A DNA stretch of 59,986 nt from Oscillatoria sp. (GCA_011390515.1 JAABSJ010000007.1:1-59986), one strand, 5' to 3'. Counted from the first letter of the stretch, positions 10,387 through 19,514 are shown. Made by a program: numbers and translations. The notes: generated from the sequence alone by a model not told the origin.

Positions 10387-10763
10387 ATTTTTTATTGAAT
10401 TCTGCGATCGTGCTTACAAAGGAAGTTACACAGGGTCAACTGGGGAGTTGAAGGTGGGTTTGCCGTCCCCCTCACCAGTGACGACCTATGGCGTATGCCC
10501 CATCGCGGCTTGGACTGCAAGGGGGATTAGCTTCAATAACTGCTGCTTAACGGATGAATAAGTCCCACTTAATTTACCATGAGAGGATGGGATTGGGATA
10601 TTCCCCTCTTACTCTAGTCCAGGTACGGCCCTTCGGACCAACTGGTTTTGAGAAATTCATTCCGGACGGGTTCGGGATTGGGGTGAAAAACCAGGCCCCA
10701 CACCCTCAAAGGTGGCGCTATCCGGACCGGGAGTGGCAGAGGTGGGGGTAGTATTATTTAAGT

Positions 10764-10819
10764 AAACACCCACACCCTGAAGGGTGGGGCTATACGGACG
10801 AAGCCCGCCTGCGCGGGCT
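10764..10819. repeat. GAAGGGTGGGGCTATACGGA / AGCCCGCCTGCGCGGGCT repeat, copy 1
   Basis: About 56 bp: ACCCTGAAGGGTGGGGCTATA, then CGGACGAAGCCCGCCTGCGC and GGGCT. It contains two small palindromes (ACCCTGAAGGGT and AGCCCGCCTGCGCGGGCT). Near-identical copies lie at 13777-13832 and, inverted, at 15359-15414, with a degenerate piece around 10698-10720 and a half copy at 11032-11046. Confidence 0.9.
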
Positions 10820-10826
10820 GAAGAGT

Positions 10827-10960
10827 AGGGTGGGCAATGCCCACCTAGATTTGGTGGGCAATGCCCACCCTACCATTTTTAATGCTTTTATCAACCGGAT
10901 TTAGATTTGGTGGGCAATGCCCACCCTACCATTTTTAATGCTTTTATCAACCGGATTTAG
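10827..10960. repeat. Two inverted copies of the TGGGCAATGCCCA dispersed repeat
   Basis: Two copies in tandem, each GGTGGGCAATGCCCACC then CTACCATTTTTAATGC then TTTTATCAACCGGATTTAG. This is the reverse complement of the leader at 3418-3479. The whole gap 10387-11065 between dxs and the VOC gene is made of such repeats, and I see no gene in it. Confidence 0.9.
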
Positions 10961-10989
10961 TATTAGGCAGATGTTGAGAATCCACCCTC

Positions 10990-11024
10990 AATGTAGAGGC
11001 GATTCGCTTGCTCGCCTCTACATT
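10990..11024. repeat. Inverted repeat AATGTAGAGGCGA / TCGCCTCTACATT
   Basis: 13-bp arms around a 9-nt loop. It belongs to the same family as the palindromes at 25106-25147 and 31233-31272, which share the TGTAG-G-GATTCG arm. Confidence 0.8.
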
Positions 11025-11065
11025 TAGAAAGCCCGCCTGCGCGGGCATCAAGAGTAAAGTAGATC

Positions 11066-11500
11066 TTGAATAACTGGATTTGGGATAACCAGGAGTCGGC
11101 TGTTTTGGGAATCAATGTTGACTATCAAGCTGCCTTTGTGACGTTGGCGGCGGCTAATTTTGAAGAAATTGTGCAGTTTTATGGACAGCTATTGGCGATC
11201 GCCCCCAATCCCTATCGTCCCGGGGTCTATGCTGAGTTTTCTGCGGCAGGGTTGAGATTAGGGATTTTTAAGCCAAAAGCCAGTCATGAATCAGAGTTTT
11301 TGCCCCAGGGTTCGGGCAGTTTGAGTTTATGTTTTGAAGTGACCCATTTGGAGGAGGCGATCGCCCATCTGGGTCAGTTAGGATATCCACCCCCAGGAGA
11401 AATTACCACCGCCTCTCACGGACGGGAAATTTACGCCTATGACCCCTTGGGCAATCGCTTGATTTTTCATCAATCAGTTGAGCATTTCCCCACAAATTAG
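11066..11500 (+). CDS. VOC (glyoxalase/bleomycin-resistance) family protein
   Basis: A 144-residue single VOC-fold protein. Signature segments are VTLAAANFEEIVQFYGQLL (first beta-alpha unit), AGLRLGIFKP, LCFEVTHLEEAIAHLGQLGY and the closing YAYDPLGNRLIFHQ. These proteins bind a metal in a beta-alpha-beta-beta-beta fold and can be lyases, dioxygenases or binding proteins; the substrate cannot be inferred. The longest frame uses TTG at 11066, directly after repeat sequence. There is no ATG near the conserved domain, so the exact start is uncertain; a TTG at about codon 14 is an alternative. Confidence 0.75.
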   Translation: MNNWIWDNQESAVLGINVDYQAAFVTLAAANFEEIVQFYGQLLAIAPNPYRPGVYAEFSAAGLRLGIFKPKASHESEFLPQGSGSLSLCFEVTHLEEAIAHLGQLGYPPPGEITTASHGREIYAYDPLGNRLIFHQSVEHFPTN

Positions 11501-11517
11501 AACTCAGCCGGAGAAGA

Positions 11518-11814
11518 TTATAAATAACCCAATAAATCAGCAAAACTGAAGAAGCTGACCAGTAATAACAAAATTGCGGTTAATTGGGGGAGTCTAAAGG
11601 TGGGATAAGGGGCGATCGCACCGCGAATTAAACAGGAACAGGACGACCCAACCGCATAACTCAGACTCAGGACCAAATAAGGCCAATCGAGAGTCACCCC
11701 CCAAAATCCCAGTAAAACAATGGCTGCCGAAAGCATGACCAGTTCGATAAACAGAGGAGGATTCTGCTGAATATAATTAATCAGGGTATCCCCCCAAAAT
11801 TGCATACGTCGCAT
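11518..11814 (-). CDS. Small multi-pass membrane protein, unknown function
   Basis: 98 residues with three hydrophobic segments: LFIELVMLSAAIVLLGFWGV, LDWPYLVLSLSYAVGSSCSC and LTAILLLLVSFFSFADLLGYL. Two possible ATG starts are three codons apart (MRRMQFWG). I do not recognise the family. It is convergent with the VOC gene, with 17 bp between stops. Confidence 0.6.
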   Translation of the reverse strand: MRRMQFWGDTLINYIQQNPPLFIELVMLSAAIVLLGFWGVTLDWPYLVLSLSYAVGSSCSCLIRGAIAPYPTFRLPQLTAILLLLVSFFSFADLLGYL

Positions 11815-11974
11815 TTAGATTAACAATTTAAGACAGTGTTTTTTATCTTAATCTAAGATTAATCTCAGATTCACCCAGTCATCCGCCCCCTGAAGATAGA
11901 GGATGTCAGCCCAATGTCTATTCCAGAAGGAATAGCCACCCCTGCGCCCAGGATTTTGGAGAGGAAACGGGCAA

Positions 11975-12631
11975 TTATTGGCAGGATAAATAGGCGATCG
12001 CCTCAGACATCTCCACCTGGGGAAACGCCTCGTAAAACCGGCTGACACTCATAAACGGATCGGGAGTTGCCAATACTATCAGGCGATCGCACCAGGGTCT
12101 CATCTGTTCCACCAACTCCCCAGGGGCCACCGGCACACAAATCCAGATTTGGTCCAGATTTCGCTGTCGTAATGCCTGTACTGCCACCGCCATTGTCATC
12201 CCCGTGGCAATCCCATCATCCACCACCAGGGCCAAAGCCCCAGTCGGGTCCACCTGGGGACAAGCCGATGTCATCTGACTTAACTGCGCTTGAGCTTTCG
12301 CTTGAGCCTCCTGTTGAGCCATTTGCCGGACCTGATGTCGCAATATCCGTTGCCTCCCCCAGAGAACCACTCCATCCGCCGTTACCGCACCCAGGGCCAA
12401 TTCTGGGTTTTCTGGGCGCGTAATTTTTTTAGCGACAATGATATCCAAGGGACAACCCAACCGCTGCGCCAGGGGTGCGGCGATCGGCAATCCCCCGCGC
12501 GGCAACCCATAGACAATCGGTTTAATCCGGTTCAAGTCTGGATCCATTTCAGTCAGTTGTCGAATCACTGCTTCCGCCAGTTGTTCTCCAGCATCAGCGC
12601 GATCGCGAAATAATGGGGTAGGTATCATCAT
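11975..12631 (-). CDS. Phosphoribosyltransferase-domain protein
   Basis: 218 residues with a type I phosphoribosyltransferase core. The PRPP-binding loop is LALVVDDGIATGMTM (residues about 120-135), preceded by the hood region YGLPRGGLPIAAPLAQRLG and IVAKKITRPENPELALGAV. Stand-alone proteins of this shape transfer or hydrolyse phosphoribosyl groups, but the substrate of this subgroup is unknown. A good ribosome site (GGAGGGG) precedes tandem ATGs at 12631 and 12628; the second has better spacing. The gene is divergent from the uracil-DNA glycosylase, with a miniature element between them. Confidence 0.8.
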   Translation of the reverse strand: MMIPTPLFRDRADAGEQLAEAVIRQLTEMDPDLNRIKPIVYGLPRGGLPIAAPLAQRLGCPLDIIVAKKITRPENPELALGAVTADGVVLWGRQRILRHQVRQMAQQEAQAKAQAQLSQMTSACPQVDPTGALALVVDDGIATGMTMAVAVQALRQRNLDQIWICVPVAPGELVEQMRPWCDRLIVLATPDPFMSVSRFYEAFPQVEMSEAIAYLSCQ

Positions 12632-12861
12632 CCCCTCCAGTCACCTAGCACTTCAGTTGCCTCTATAATGGCTGATTTTTTCCGACCCTGATGCGTAATC
12701 GGTCACTTTATCCCCTTTTCTGTTAGCCTAAAATTAGCCTAAACCAGCTTAAACCAGGGTTTAAATGATTTAAACCCCTGATATAATTTACTCCCCGGGC
12801 TTCAAATCTAAAACCAACAAGACTGAAGAATAAATCTCAACCCACCCAGGTTTTTAAGCCT

Positions 12862-13031
12862 TTTGAAACGGGAGCATCTCAATTTGTTCAAGAGACCTAA
12901 CCCCCCTGCCCCCTTCCCTACAAGGGAAGGGGGAGAAAGAGGTAAATTCCCCCCTCCCCTTGAAGGGGAGGGGGGCAGGGGGGTTAGGTCAGATTGGTTT
13001 TTAGGCAACATTGAGATGCTCCCTTTGAAAC
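12862..13031. mobile_element. Miniature inverted-repeat element with 8-bp target-site duplication
   Basis: Terminal inverted repeats GGGAGCATCTCAAT (12870-12883) and ATTGAGATGCTCCC (13010-13023) match perfectly over 14 bp. They are flanked directly by TTTGAAAC on both sides (12862-12869 and 13024-13031), as expected of a target-site duplication. The 154-bp inside is a nested palindrome rich in C and G runs (CCTAACCCCCCTGCCCCC and its complement) with no ORF. It lacks a transposase, so it would move in trans if at all. Its right end is 39 bp upstream of the uracil-DNA glycosylase start. Confidence 0.75.
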
Positions 13032-13070
13032 AGCATTATAATTTAAAATAAACCAAACTAAGGATACAAA

Positions 13071-13772
13071 ATGACCGACGAAAGCCAACTTAATTTATTT
13101 GACATCACCCCTTTTGATGCACCACTCGACCCGCCATCTTTTAATCCCGAACTGATTCCAACTCGTGCCGATATTCCCATTCCTCCCGGTACCTATACCA
13201 GCGTTGATGAACTCTCCATCCCCTGTAACCAATGCCACCGATGTGGATTAGGCGCGAATCGAACCCATGCGGTTATTGGCAGAGGAAATCCCCAGGCCCC
13301 GATTATGATTATTGGAGAAGCCCCCGGTCAAACCGAAGATGAAACCGGATTACCCTTTGTCGGCAAAAGTGGAGAATTATTAGAAAAAATCCTCGCCTCC
13401 GTCAAACTTTCTACTGAAAAAGACGTTTATATCTGCAATGTCAATAAATGCCGTCCCCCCGGAAATCGCAACCCGACTCCCGAAGAAATGGAAGCCTGTA
13501 AACCCTATCTTTTAGAACAAATTCGTCTCGTCAATCCCGCCATTCTTTTATTAACGGGAGCAACGGCAGTTAAAGGATTACTCAAGGAAAAAAGAGGAAT
13601 TACTAAAATTCGGGGTCAATGGTTTGAATGGCAAGGAAAACTCTGTATGCCCATCTTTCATCCTGCCTATCTTCTCCGCAATTCGTCCCGAGAAAAAGGG
13701 TCACCTAAATGGTTGATGTGGCAGGATGTCCAAACGGTGAGTGCCAAATTAGAAGAAATCGGACTGAAATAG
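13071..13772 (+). CDS. Uracil-DNA glycosylase, family 4 (iron-sulfur type)
   Basis: 233 residues. It removes uracil from DNA to start base-excision repair. Family-4 motifs are clear: IIGEAPGQTEDETGLPFVG, the CNVNKCRPPGNRNPTPEE segment, and PIFHPAYLLRN with the catalytic-loop His. Cysteines for a [4Fe-4S] cluster are seen as CNQCHRC near residue 51, then in YICNVNKC and MEACKPYL. The start at 13071 is preceded by AAGGAT. The N-terminal 45 residues (Pro/Asp rich) are a typical variable extension. The miniature element just upstream may lie in or replace the promoter. Confidence 0.9.
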   Translation: MTDESQLNLFDITPFDAPLDPPSFNPELIPTRADIPIPPGTYTSVDELSIPCNQCHRCGLGANRTHAVIGRGNPQAPIMIIGEAPGQTEDETGLPFVGKSGELLEKILASVKLSTEKDVYICNVNKCRPPGNRNPTPEEMEACKPYLLEQIRLVNPAILLLTGATAVKGLLKEKRGITKIRGQWFEWQGKLCMPIFHPAYLLRNSSREKGSPKWLMWQDVQTVSAKLEEIGLK

Positions 13773-13776
13773 TAAT

Positions 13777-13832
13777 AAAAACCCGCACCCTGAAGGGTGG
13801 GGCTATACGGACAAAGCCCGCCTGCGCGGGCT
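13777..13832. repeat. GAAGGGTGGGGCTATACGGA repeat, copy 2
   Basis: Same unit and orientation as 10764-10819, ending in the AGCCCGCCTGCGCGGGCT palindrome. It sits between the convergent glycosylase and secreted-unknown genes, where its GC hairpin could also terminate transcription. Confidence 0.9.
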
Positions 13833-13892
13833 ACGCTATAAAAACGACTTTTCCCACCCTACTCTTCTGAAATAGTCCGGGGACTAAAAAAA

Positions 13893-14591
13893 CTAACCCC
13901 TGTAACGACAATCGCGTAACCATAAGCGGACCGCTTGGGCCATTTCACTATCACTACTATCTCGCGGAGGAGTGGGAATTGCTCCTTCTGGATAGGCGGT
14001 GCGAGAAAACATTTGATTGACTCGCCACCCTTCAGCAGTTTGGGATAAAAATAGCCAATGATATTGCTGATATTCGACCGATTGAGTCGCGGTATAATGA
14101 CGTTCTAAAGTGGTGAAAAAGACTTGGGCGATCGCCGGGTCAATCTCTAAATCTCCAGGCAACCGAGACACCGGAGGATTATTCACCCCTGGACCTTGAG
14201 GCAAAGGTTGAAACTCCGGACGACCCGCGAGAATCACGAACCGAGGCACATAATCTTGGCTACTTCGTTGAATCGTGCGATTGACATAACCGGGCAAATC
14301 CGGCAGCAATTGACTCATTAACAGGTCTAAATCCGCTGGACAGACCCCTCCACCCCTGGGTGCAGCAGGAGAACCTTGGGCGATCGGCTGTGGTATCCCG
14401 GCCCTAACCCCCACTGGCAAGAGAGACAGGGTGCAAAAGCACAGCAGAACCCGCGCAATTAAGGAAAGAACCCCCCCCAACCCGATGGCGTTGCTAAAGG
14501 GGGGCTTTTTAGAAATCTGGGTTTCTGGTCCCCTCCCCTTAGCAAGGGGAGGGTTAGGGTGGGGTCCCTCTTTTACCCAATCCTCCATCAT
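13893..14591 (-). CDS. Secreted or membrane-anchored protein of unknown function
   Basis: 232 residues; family not recognised. After an odd N-terminus (residues 8-40, derived from a repeat, see 14480-14572) comes a hydrophobic signal-like segment, [22 protein letters not shown] soluble domain of about 165 residues follows, with [34 protein letters not shown] and [20 protein letters not shown]. Two cysteines (VCPADL and LRDCRY) frame the domain and may form a disulfide. The first ATG overlaps the pyrF stop (ATGA), so translation is probably coupled to pyrF. If the true start is a later non-ATG codon, the repeat would be untranslated. Confidence 0.7.
   Translation of the reverse strand: MMEDWVKEGPHPNPPLAKGRGPETQISKKPPFSNAIGLGGVLSLIARVLLCFCTLSLLPVGVRAGIPQPIAQGSPAAPRGGGVCPADLDLLMSQLLPDLPGYVNRTIQRSSQDYVPRFVILAGRPEFQPLPQGPGVNNPPVSRLPGDLEIDPAIAQVFFTTLERHYTATQSVEYQQYHWLFLSQTAEGWRVNQMFSRTAYPEGAIPTPPRDSSDSEMAQAVRLWLRDCRYRG
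14480..14572 (-). repeat. Palindromic repeat lying in frame inside the N-terminus of the preceding gene
   Basis: The stretch has a CCCTCCCCTT-GCTA-AGGGGAGGG hairpin and a CCCCCCTTTAGCAACGCC block of the kind scattered between cyanobacterial genes (compare 32273-32306). Here it is open in the frame of the secreted protein and would encode residues about 8-38 ([25 protein letters not shown]). Confidence 0.65.
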
Positions 14592-15292
14592 CCCGCTATC
14601 TCGTCACAAATCCGCTGAAATGCCGCCCCCGGGTCCTCCGAGGCGGTGATGGGTCGTCCAATTACCAAATAATCAGCCCCAGCTTTAATCGCCTCCCCAG
14701 GAGTCATCGCCCGTCGTTGATCTCCCGCTTCTGACCAAGCGGGACGCACTCCGGGACAGACTAACAGAAACTCAGACCCACAAACCGATCGCAATTGTGC
14801 CGCTTCATGAGGAGAACAAACCGCCCCAGGCAACCCACTCTCTTTCGCGAGTAAAGCCATTTGCAAGGCATATTCGGGCAACTCGACGGGAATTTTGAGG
14901 TCAAATGCTAAATCCCGGGAATTGAGGCTGGTTAACAGGGTAATCGCAATCAGTTTAGGCGCTTTCTCTCCTGCCGTTTCTACTAAGGCGGTTTGAGCAT
15001 CTTTGAGCCCCCTGCGTCCACAGGTGGCGTGAATGGTCAGCAAATCGACCTGATACTGGGCGGCAGACCGACAGGCCCCGGCCACGGTGTTGGGGATATC
15101 GTGAAATTTCAGGTCGAGAAAAATCCGTTTTTGACGAGTTTTCAGTTCAGAGAGAATGCTAGGACCGGAACTGACAAACAGTTCTAGTCCGACTTTCCAG
15201 AATGAGACCTCGGGAAGGGCATCAATCAGGGTGAGGGCATCGGTTTGATTGGGGACATCCAGAGGGACGATAATGCGATCGGAAATAGACAT
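14588..15292 (-). CDS. pyrF: Orotidine-5'-phosphate decarboxylase
   Basis: PyrF converts OMP to UMP, the last step of de novo pyrimidine synthesis. About 234 residues from the ATG at 15292 ([16 protein letters not shown]); the frame is open 15 codons further up, but that part has no family sequence. The catalytic motif [19 protein letters not shown] holds the Asp-Lys-Asp triad of the bacterial group-1 enzyme. [11 protein letters not shown] and [10 protein letters not shown] form the phosphate-binding loops. Its stop overlaps the next gene's start (ATGA), suggesting coupled translation. A dispersed repeat separates it from tyrS upstream. Confidence 0.95.
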   Translation of the reverse strand: MSISDRIIVPLDVPNQTDALTLIDALPEVSFWKVGLELFVSSGPSILSELKTRQKRIFLDLKFHDIPNTVAGACRSAAQYQVDLLTIHATCGRRGLKDAQTALVETAGEKAPKLIAITLLTSLNSRDLAFDLKIPVELPEYALQMALLAKESGLPGAVCSPHEAAQLRSVCGSEFLLVCPGVRPAWSEAGDQRRAMTPGEAIKAGADYLVIGRPITASEDPGAAFQRICDEIAG

Positions 15293-15358
15293 AATTGCAG
15301 GGGAGAGGGGGACACAGGTTATCCCAAATCCAGGCATGAAACGTCCGTTTTCTCTATA

Positions 15359-15414
15359 GCCCGCGCAGGCGGGCTTTGTTAGTATAGCCCCACCCTTGAG
15401 GGTGCGGGTTTTTA
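15359..15414. repeat. GAAGGGTGGGGCTATACGGA repeat, copy 3 (inverted)
   Basis: Reverse-complement copy: AGCCCGCGCAGGCGGGCT, then TTGTTAGTATAGCCCCACCC and TTGAGGGTGCGGGT. It lies between tyrS and pyrF, both on the minus strand, and could act as a weak terminator for tyrS. Confidence 0.9.
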
Positions 15415-15440
15415 CAGACCTATCAATACCGGATTCCGGA

Positions 15441-16652
15441 TCAGGACTGGACTAGGCGCACAAATTTCTTTTTACCGACTTGTAAAACCTTGTGATTGAG
15501 GTCGGAGGCGGATGCAAAGGCGAGATTTTCATCAGCAATGCGATCGCCATCTAAACGCACTGCCCCCCCTTTAATCTGGCGTCTCGCATCAGAACTACTG
15601 GCGCATAACCCACTCAAATTGAGGATATAAAACAGTTTGGCGGGAAATTCCACCCCTGCTAACGAAAATTCGGGGACCGCTTCCGCTTGGGTGGCATCCC
15701 CTTGGACCAAGGTTTCTGCTGCAAGTCGGGCCTCCTTTGCCGCCTCTTCCCCATGTTGATGGGCCACCACCGTGGTTGCCAGTAATTTTTGGCGATCGCG
15801 AGGGTTTTCCGGTAACTCGTCCAACGCCAACGGGGTTAACAGTTCAAAATATTCCTCAATTAGGGAATCGGGAATCTTCTCCAACTTGGAATACATGGAT
15901 AAGGGTTCTTCTGCTAATCCCACATAATTATTCAGGGATTTAGACATCTTTTGGGTGCCATCGGTCCCCAGCAAAATCGGCATGAGGAGGCCAAACTGAG
16001 GCACTTGGCCGAAATAGCGCTGTAAATCCCGTCCCACGGCGATATTAAACTTTTGGTCAGTCCCGCCCAGTTCCACATCGGACTGAACCGCTACTGAATC
16101 ATAGCCTTGCATCAGGGGATAGAGAAACTCATGGAGATAGATGGGGTTGCCTTTCTCGTAGCGATCGTTGAATCCCTCTTTCGCTAACATTTGGCCCACC
16201 GTCATGGTGGTTAAGAGTTCCTGAATTTTGGCTAAATTCAGCTTGGACAACCACTCGGAGTTGTAGCGAATTTCTAGACGTCCGGGGGTATCGAAATCTA
16301 AAATAGAACGAACTTGGTCGAGATAGGTTTGGGCATTGCGCTGGACATCTTCTGGGGTGAGTTGGCGACGGACTTCTGATTTGCCCGTGGGGTCGCCAAT
16401 CTGGGCGGTAAAGTCCCCAATAATCAAAACGGCAGTATGACCGGCATCTTGAAACGCCCGCATTTTGCGGACCGGGATGCTGTGACCTAGGTGGATATCG
16501 GCACCCGTGGGGTCGATGCCTAGCTTAACCCGTAAGGGGCCTTCTGCAAGGTGCAGACGGGCAACCAAGGACTCATTGGGGTCCTGGGATTCGGGTTGAT
16601 TTGGAAAAATTTCGCTGACACCACGGTGCAGCCAAGCTAAACTTTGATTCAA
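15441..16652 (-). CDS. tyrS: Tyrosine--tRNA ligase
   Basis: Charges tRNA-Tyr with tyrosine. The 403-residue length fits the bacterial TyrZ-like class. Class I signatures: HLGHS (HIGH motif, in [18 protein letters not shown]) and KMSKS in [14 protein letters not shown]. The tyrosine/tRNA region carries [21 protein letters not shown]-terminal S4 RNA-binding domain spans about 340-403 ([18 protein letters not shown]). The first in-frame start is TTG at 16652 (TTGAATCAAAG), giving [11 protein letters not shown], which matches the expected N-terminus; I saw no better ATG. Confidence 0.95.
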   Translation of the reverse strand: MNQSLAWLHRGVSEIFPNQPESQDPNESLVARLHLAEGPLRVKLGIDPTGADIHLGHSIPVRKMRAFQDAGHTAVLIIGDFTAQIGDPTGKSEVRRQLTPEDVQRNAQTYLDQVRSILDFDTPGRLEIRYNSEWLSKLNLAKIQELLTTMTVGQMLAKEGFNDRYEKGNPIYLHEFLYPLMQGYDSVAVQSDVELGGTDQKFNIAVGRDLQRYFGQVPQFGLLMPILLGTDGTQKMSKSLNNYVGLAEEPLSMYSKLEKIPDSLIEEYFELLTPLALDELPENPRDRQKLLATTVVAHQHGEEAAKEARLAAETLVQGDATQAEAVPEFSLAGVEFPAKLFYILNLSGLCASSSDARRQIKGGAVRLDGDRIADENLAFASASDLNHKVLQVGKKKFVRLVQS

Positions 16653-17217
16653 GGGTTTTAATCTTCTAGTGCCAGATTGTACAAATGGGTCAGTGGGTTG
16701 GAGACTTACAAGTTTACCTAAAAAATCAGGTAACCCTTGTGCTGCGAGAGCATCAACCGAACTGTGCTAGGGGTTAGCGGGTAAACCATAACCCTGCACC
16801 CATCATAAATAACTTTGGTCCCTTATCTTGGAGTGGTTGACGTAATCATGGGTTGAAGCGTTGAAGACTAGGAAGACTACTCCAAATTGCCAAAATTAGT
16901 GAGTTAAGGTGGGTTAGACCGGGGAGAACCGGAGAGAAATTAAAGAATGCAGTCCCACCCACCGGGTCGAGATTGCGATCGGGCCGTCCGGATTATTGGA
17001 TTGGGAACTTGTCGATCTGATTTTGGGGAAGCAAGGGGTGGGGGTTGCGGCAGGATTGGACTTGGGATGATAAACTGCATCGATGAGATTGCTACCACCA
17101 ATTGTTCTGCGATCGCGCTAAAATTGCTCCCAAATGACTTGACCTCGCCTGTATCCCCAGTTGCCCGGTCCACCTTTCATCCTATTGAGCTTTGATTAGA
17201 GAGGAAGTAAAATCGCC
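16653..17217. other. Intergenic region between tyrS and the penicillin-binding protein
   Basis: The 565 bp separate two divergent genes and must hold both promoters. Two overlapping ORFs of about 80 codons on opposite strands (16940-17195) have no recognisable domain and look like chance frames in GC-rich DNA. No repeat family or RNA gene was recognised. Confidence 0.5.
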
Positions 17218-19143
17218 GTGTCTACTAACACGATTAGACAAAATCCCCCTGGAGACTCCGCACCAGTTTTCAGCTTTTTTCAGGGCGTCAGCAAAGTCAC
17301 CGCAGGAACTCTGCTTGGAATGACCATGTTGCTCAGTTCGGTCGTGGCTGGTGGACTGGTCGGCTTGGCCTTGAGCTTCCGCAACCTTCCTGACGTCCGA
17401 GTGTTACGCACCTATGTTCCCACAGAAACGACTTACATTTACGATATTAATGGGACTCTTTTAACCCGGATTCATGATGAAGCCAACCGGGAAGTGGTTC
17501 CTTTAGATAATATTTCCCCGAATCTAAAACGAGCAGTTCTAGCCATTGAAGATAGCCACTTTTACCTCCACCACGGCATTAACCCCGGGGGGGTGATGCG
17601 GGCCTTGGTCGCCAACATCGAGCAAGGGGAGACCGTGGAAGGGGGTTCGACCCTGACGATGCAGTTGGTGAAAAACCTGTTTTTGTCTCCGAATCGCTCC
17701 TTTAGCCGGAAAGCGGCTGAGGCGGTTCTGGCGATTCGCATGGAGCAAATTCTCGAAAAAAACGAGATTTTAGAGCTCTATCTGAATCAGGTCTATTGGG
17801 GACATAACTTGTATGGGATTGAAACGGCTTCCCAAAGCTATTTTAATAAGCCCTCGTCGGAATTAACCCTGGCAGAGGCGGCGATGCTGGGGGGCATCAT
17901 CCAGGCCCCGGAAGAATATAGCCCCTTTGTCAACTATCCCCTGGCCAAACAACGGCAGGCGGTGGTCCTGGGCCGAATGCGTGACCTGAAGTGGATTACG
18001 GCAGAAGAGGAAGCAGAAGCTCGTCAGCAGCCCCTCTTAGTCGGACGAGTTACCTCGTTTGGTCAAAGTAATCTGCCTTATGTCACCGATGCGGTGATTC
18101 AGGAGTTGACGCGCCGTTTCGGTCGGGATGCAGTCCTCAAGGGCGGGATGCGGGTTCAAACGACGATTGATATGAATTTCCAACGGATGGCGGAACAAAC
18201 GGTCCGGCGTTGGCATGAGCGGCTGTATTATCAAGGACTGTTCTATAGCCGTACCAATGGTCAAGTTGCGCTCGTGGCGGTGGATCCGCGCACTCACTTC
18301 GTGAAAGCGATGGTGGGGGGTGTCGATTTTCAAAGTAGCCAATATAACCGGGCGATTCAGGCGCGACGGCAAACGGGTTCGGCGTTTAAGCCGTTTGTTT
18401 ATTATGCGGCCTTTGCTTCGGGTCGCTACGGCCCAGAATCCATTGTCCAGGATAGCCCGGTGAGCTATCGGGACGGGGATGGATATTACTCACCCCAAAA
18501 CTATGGGGGTGGTTTTTCCGGGGCGGTTTCGATTCGCAAGGCATTGGAAGTCTCCCTGAATATTCCGGCGATTAAGCTGGGACAAGCGGTGGGGTTAAAT
18601 AAAGTGATTGAAATTTGCCGTGCCCTGGGAATTACGAGTCCGATGGAACCTGTGATTTCTATGCCGTTAGGGGCGATCGATATGACGCCGATGGAAATGG
18701 CTGGGGCTTTTGCCACGTTTGCCAGCAATGGTTGGCATTCGGACCCGACCTTTATTGTCCAAGTGACGGACAGTACAGGGAATATTTTGCTGGACAATAC
18801 CCCTAAACCCAAGCTGGTTCTCGATCCTTGGTCGGTTGCCTCTCTGACGAATGTCCTGCAAGGGGTAATTAGCCAGGGAACGGCAACCAGTGCCAGAATA
18901 GGCCGTCCAGCGGCTGGGAAGACGGGAACGACTTCTTCTCAACGGGATATCTGGTTTGTGGGTTATGTGCCTCAGTTGTCTACTGCTGTCTGGGTGGGCA
19001 ATGATGACAACCGACCTTTGGCTGCTGGAGCCACGGGTGGCGGTTTTGTTGCCCCCATTTGGCGAGATTTCATGCATCAGGCGATGCAAGGGAAGCCGGT
19101 GGAAAACTTCCCCTCTCCAGGACAATTTGACCCCCCGCGATAG
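17218..19143 (+). CDS. Class A penicillin-binding protein (PBP1A type)
   Basis: A 641-residue bifunctional peptidoglycan synthase acting at the outer face of the inner membrane. One TM helix at about 27-55 follows a short cytoplasmic tail. The glycosyltransferase (GT51) domain at about 75-250 has IEDSHFYLHHGINPGG, GGSTLTMQLVKNLFLS, RKAAEAVLAIRMEQ and ILELYLNQVYWG. The transpeptidase domain at about 320-620 has the active serine in GSAFKPF (SxxK), SLN (SxN) and AGKTGTTSS (KTG). The start is GTG at 17218 after GAGAGGAAG. It stands alone, with a long repeat-rich gap downstream. Confidence 0.95.
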   Translation: MSTNTIRQNPPGDSAPVFSFFQGVSKVTAGTLLGMTMLLSSVVAGGLVGLALSFRNLPDVRVLRTYVPTETTYIYDINGTLLTRIHDEANREVVPLDNISPNLKRAVLAIEDSHFYLHHGINPGGVMRALVANIEQGETVEGGSTLTMQLVKNLFLSPNRSFSRKAAEAVLAIRMEQILEKNEILELYLNQVYWGHNLYGIETASQSYFNKPSSELTLAEAAMLGGIIQAPEEYSPFVNYPLAKQRQAVVLGRMRDLKWITAEEEAEARQQPLLVGRVTSFGQSNLPYVTDAVIQELTRRFGRDAVLKGGMRVQTTIDMNFQRMAEQTVRRWHERLYYQGLFYSRTNGQVALVAVDPRTHFVKAMVGGVDFQSSQYNRAIQARRQTGSAFKPFVYYAAFASGRYGPESIVQDSPVSYRDGDGYYSPQNYGGGFSGAVSIRKALEVSLNIPAIKLGQAVGLNKVIEICRALGITSPMEPVISMPLGAIDMTPMEMAGAFATFASNGWHSDPTFIVQVTDSTGNILLDNTPKPKLVLDPWSVASLTNVLQGVISQGTATSARIGRPAAGKTGTTSSQRDIWFVGYVPQLSTAVWVGNDDNRPLAAGATGGGFVAPIWRDFMHQAMQGKPVENFPSPGQFDPPR

Positions 19144-19157
19144 GTGGGTTTCGTAGG

Positions 19158-19199
19158 GGAGATGGGGGAGATGGGGGAGATGGGGGAGATGGGGAGGAT
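19158..19199. repeat. GGGGGAGAT minisatellite
   Basis: Short tandem units of GGGAGAT(G)GGG just after the penicillin-binding protein stop. Related purine-rich runs occur at 19398-19452 (opposite strand), 32033-32071 and 48386-48436. No coding potential. Confidence 0.85.
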
Positions 19200-19293
19200 G
19201 CGGATATCCTTTGCTAATCCCCCGCTCAGGGCTTTGTCCGTGGGAGCATCTTGCTCGCTTTCTTTTAACCAACGTAGGGGCGATCGCGCTCGC

Positions 19294-19337
19294 GCCACAA
19301 CAGGCTATAGGGTTTAAACCCTATAGCCTGTTGTGGC
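19294..19337. repeat. 44-bp perfect palindrome
   Basis: 22-bp arms, GCCACAACAGGCTATAGGGT-TT and its exact complement, without a loop. A second small palindrome (GGAGGCAGAGCCTCC) follows at 19342-19356. It lies between the convergent penicillin-binding protein and DUF1825 genes, so it may terminate both, though loopless palindromes of this kind are also dispersed repeats. Confidence 0.85.
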
Positions 19338-19461
19338 TACTGGAGGCAGAGCCTCCAATCGTGCGTGACTTGGCTCTGCCGAGTCACTAGGATCTAATAC
19401 ATCTCCCCATCCTCCCCATCCTCCCCATCTCCCGACTCTCCCCCATCCTCCTCCATCAACC

Positions 19462-19509
19462 AATGACGAAGGACGAAGGACGAAGGACGAAGGACGAAGG
19501 ACGAAGGAC
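19462..19509. repeat. GACGAAGG octamer tandem repeat
   Basis: About six copies of an 8-bp unit ending six bases before the DUF1825 stop codon. The rest of the gap 19144-19514 contains only the repeats listed here. Confidence 0.9.
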
Positions 19510-19514
19510 CGCAG

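Noticed and set aside
16940-17195. Overlapping ORFs on both strands upstream of the penicillin-binding protein
   Set aside because: They are each other's shadows in GC-rich sequence, without domain or ribosome site.
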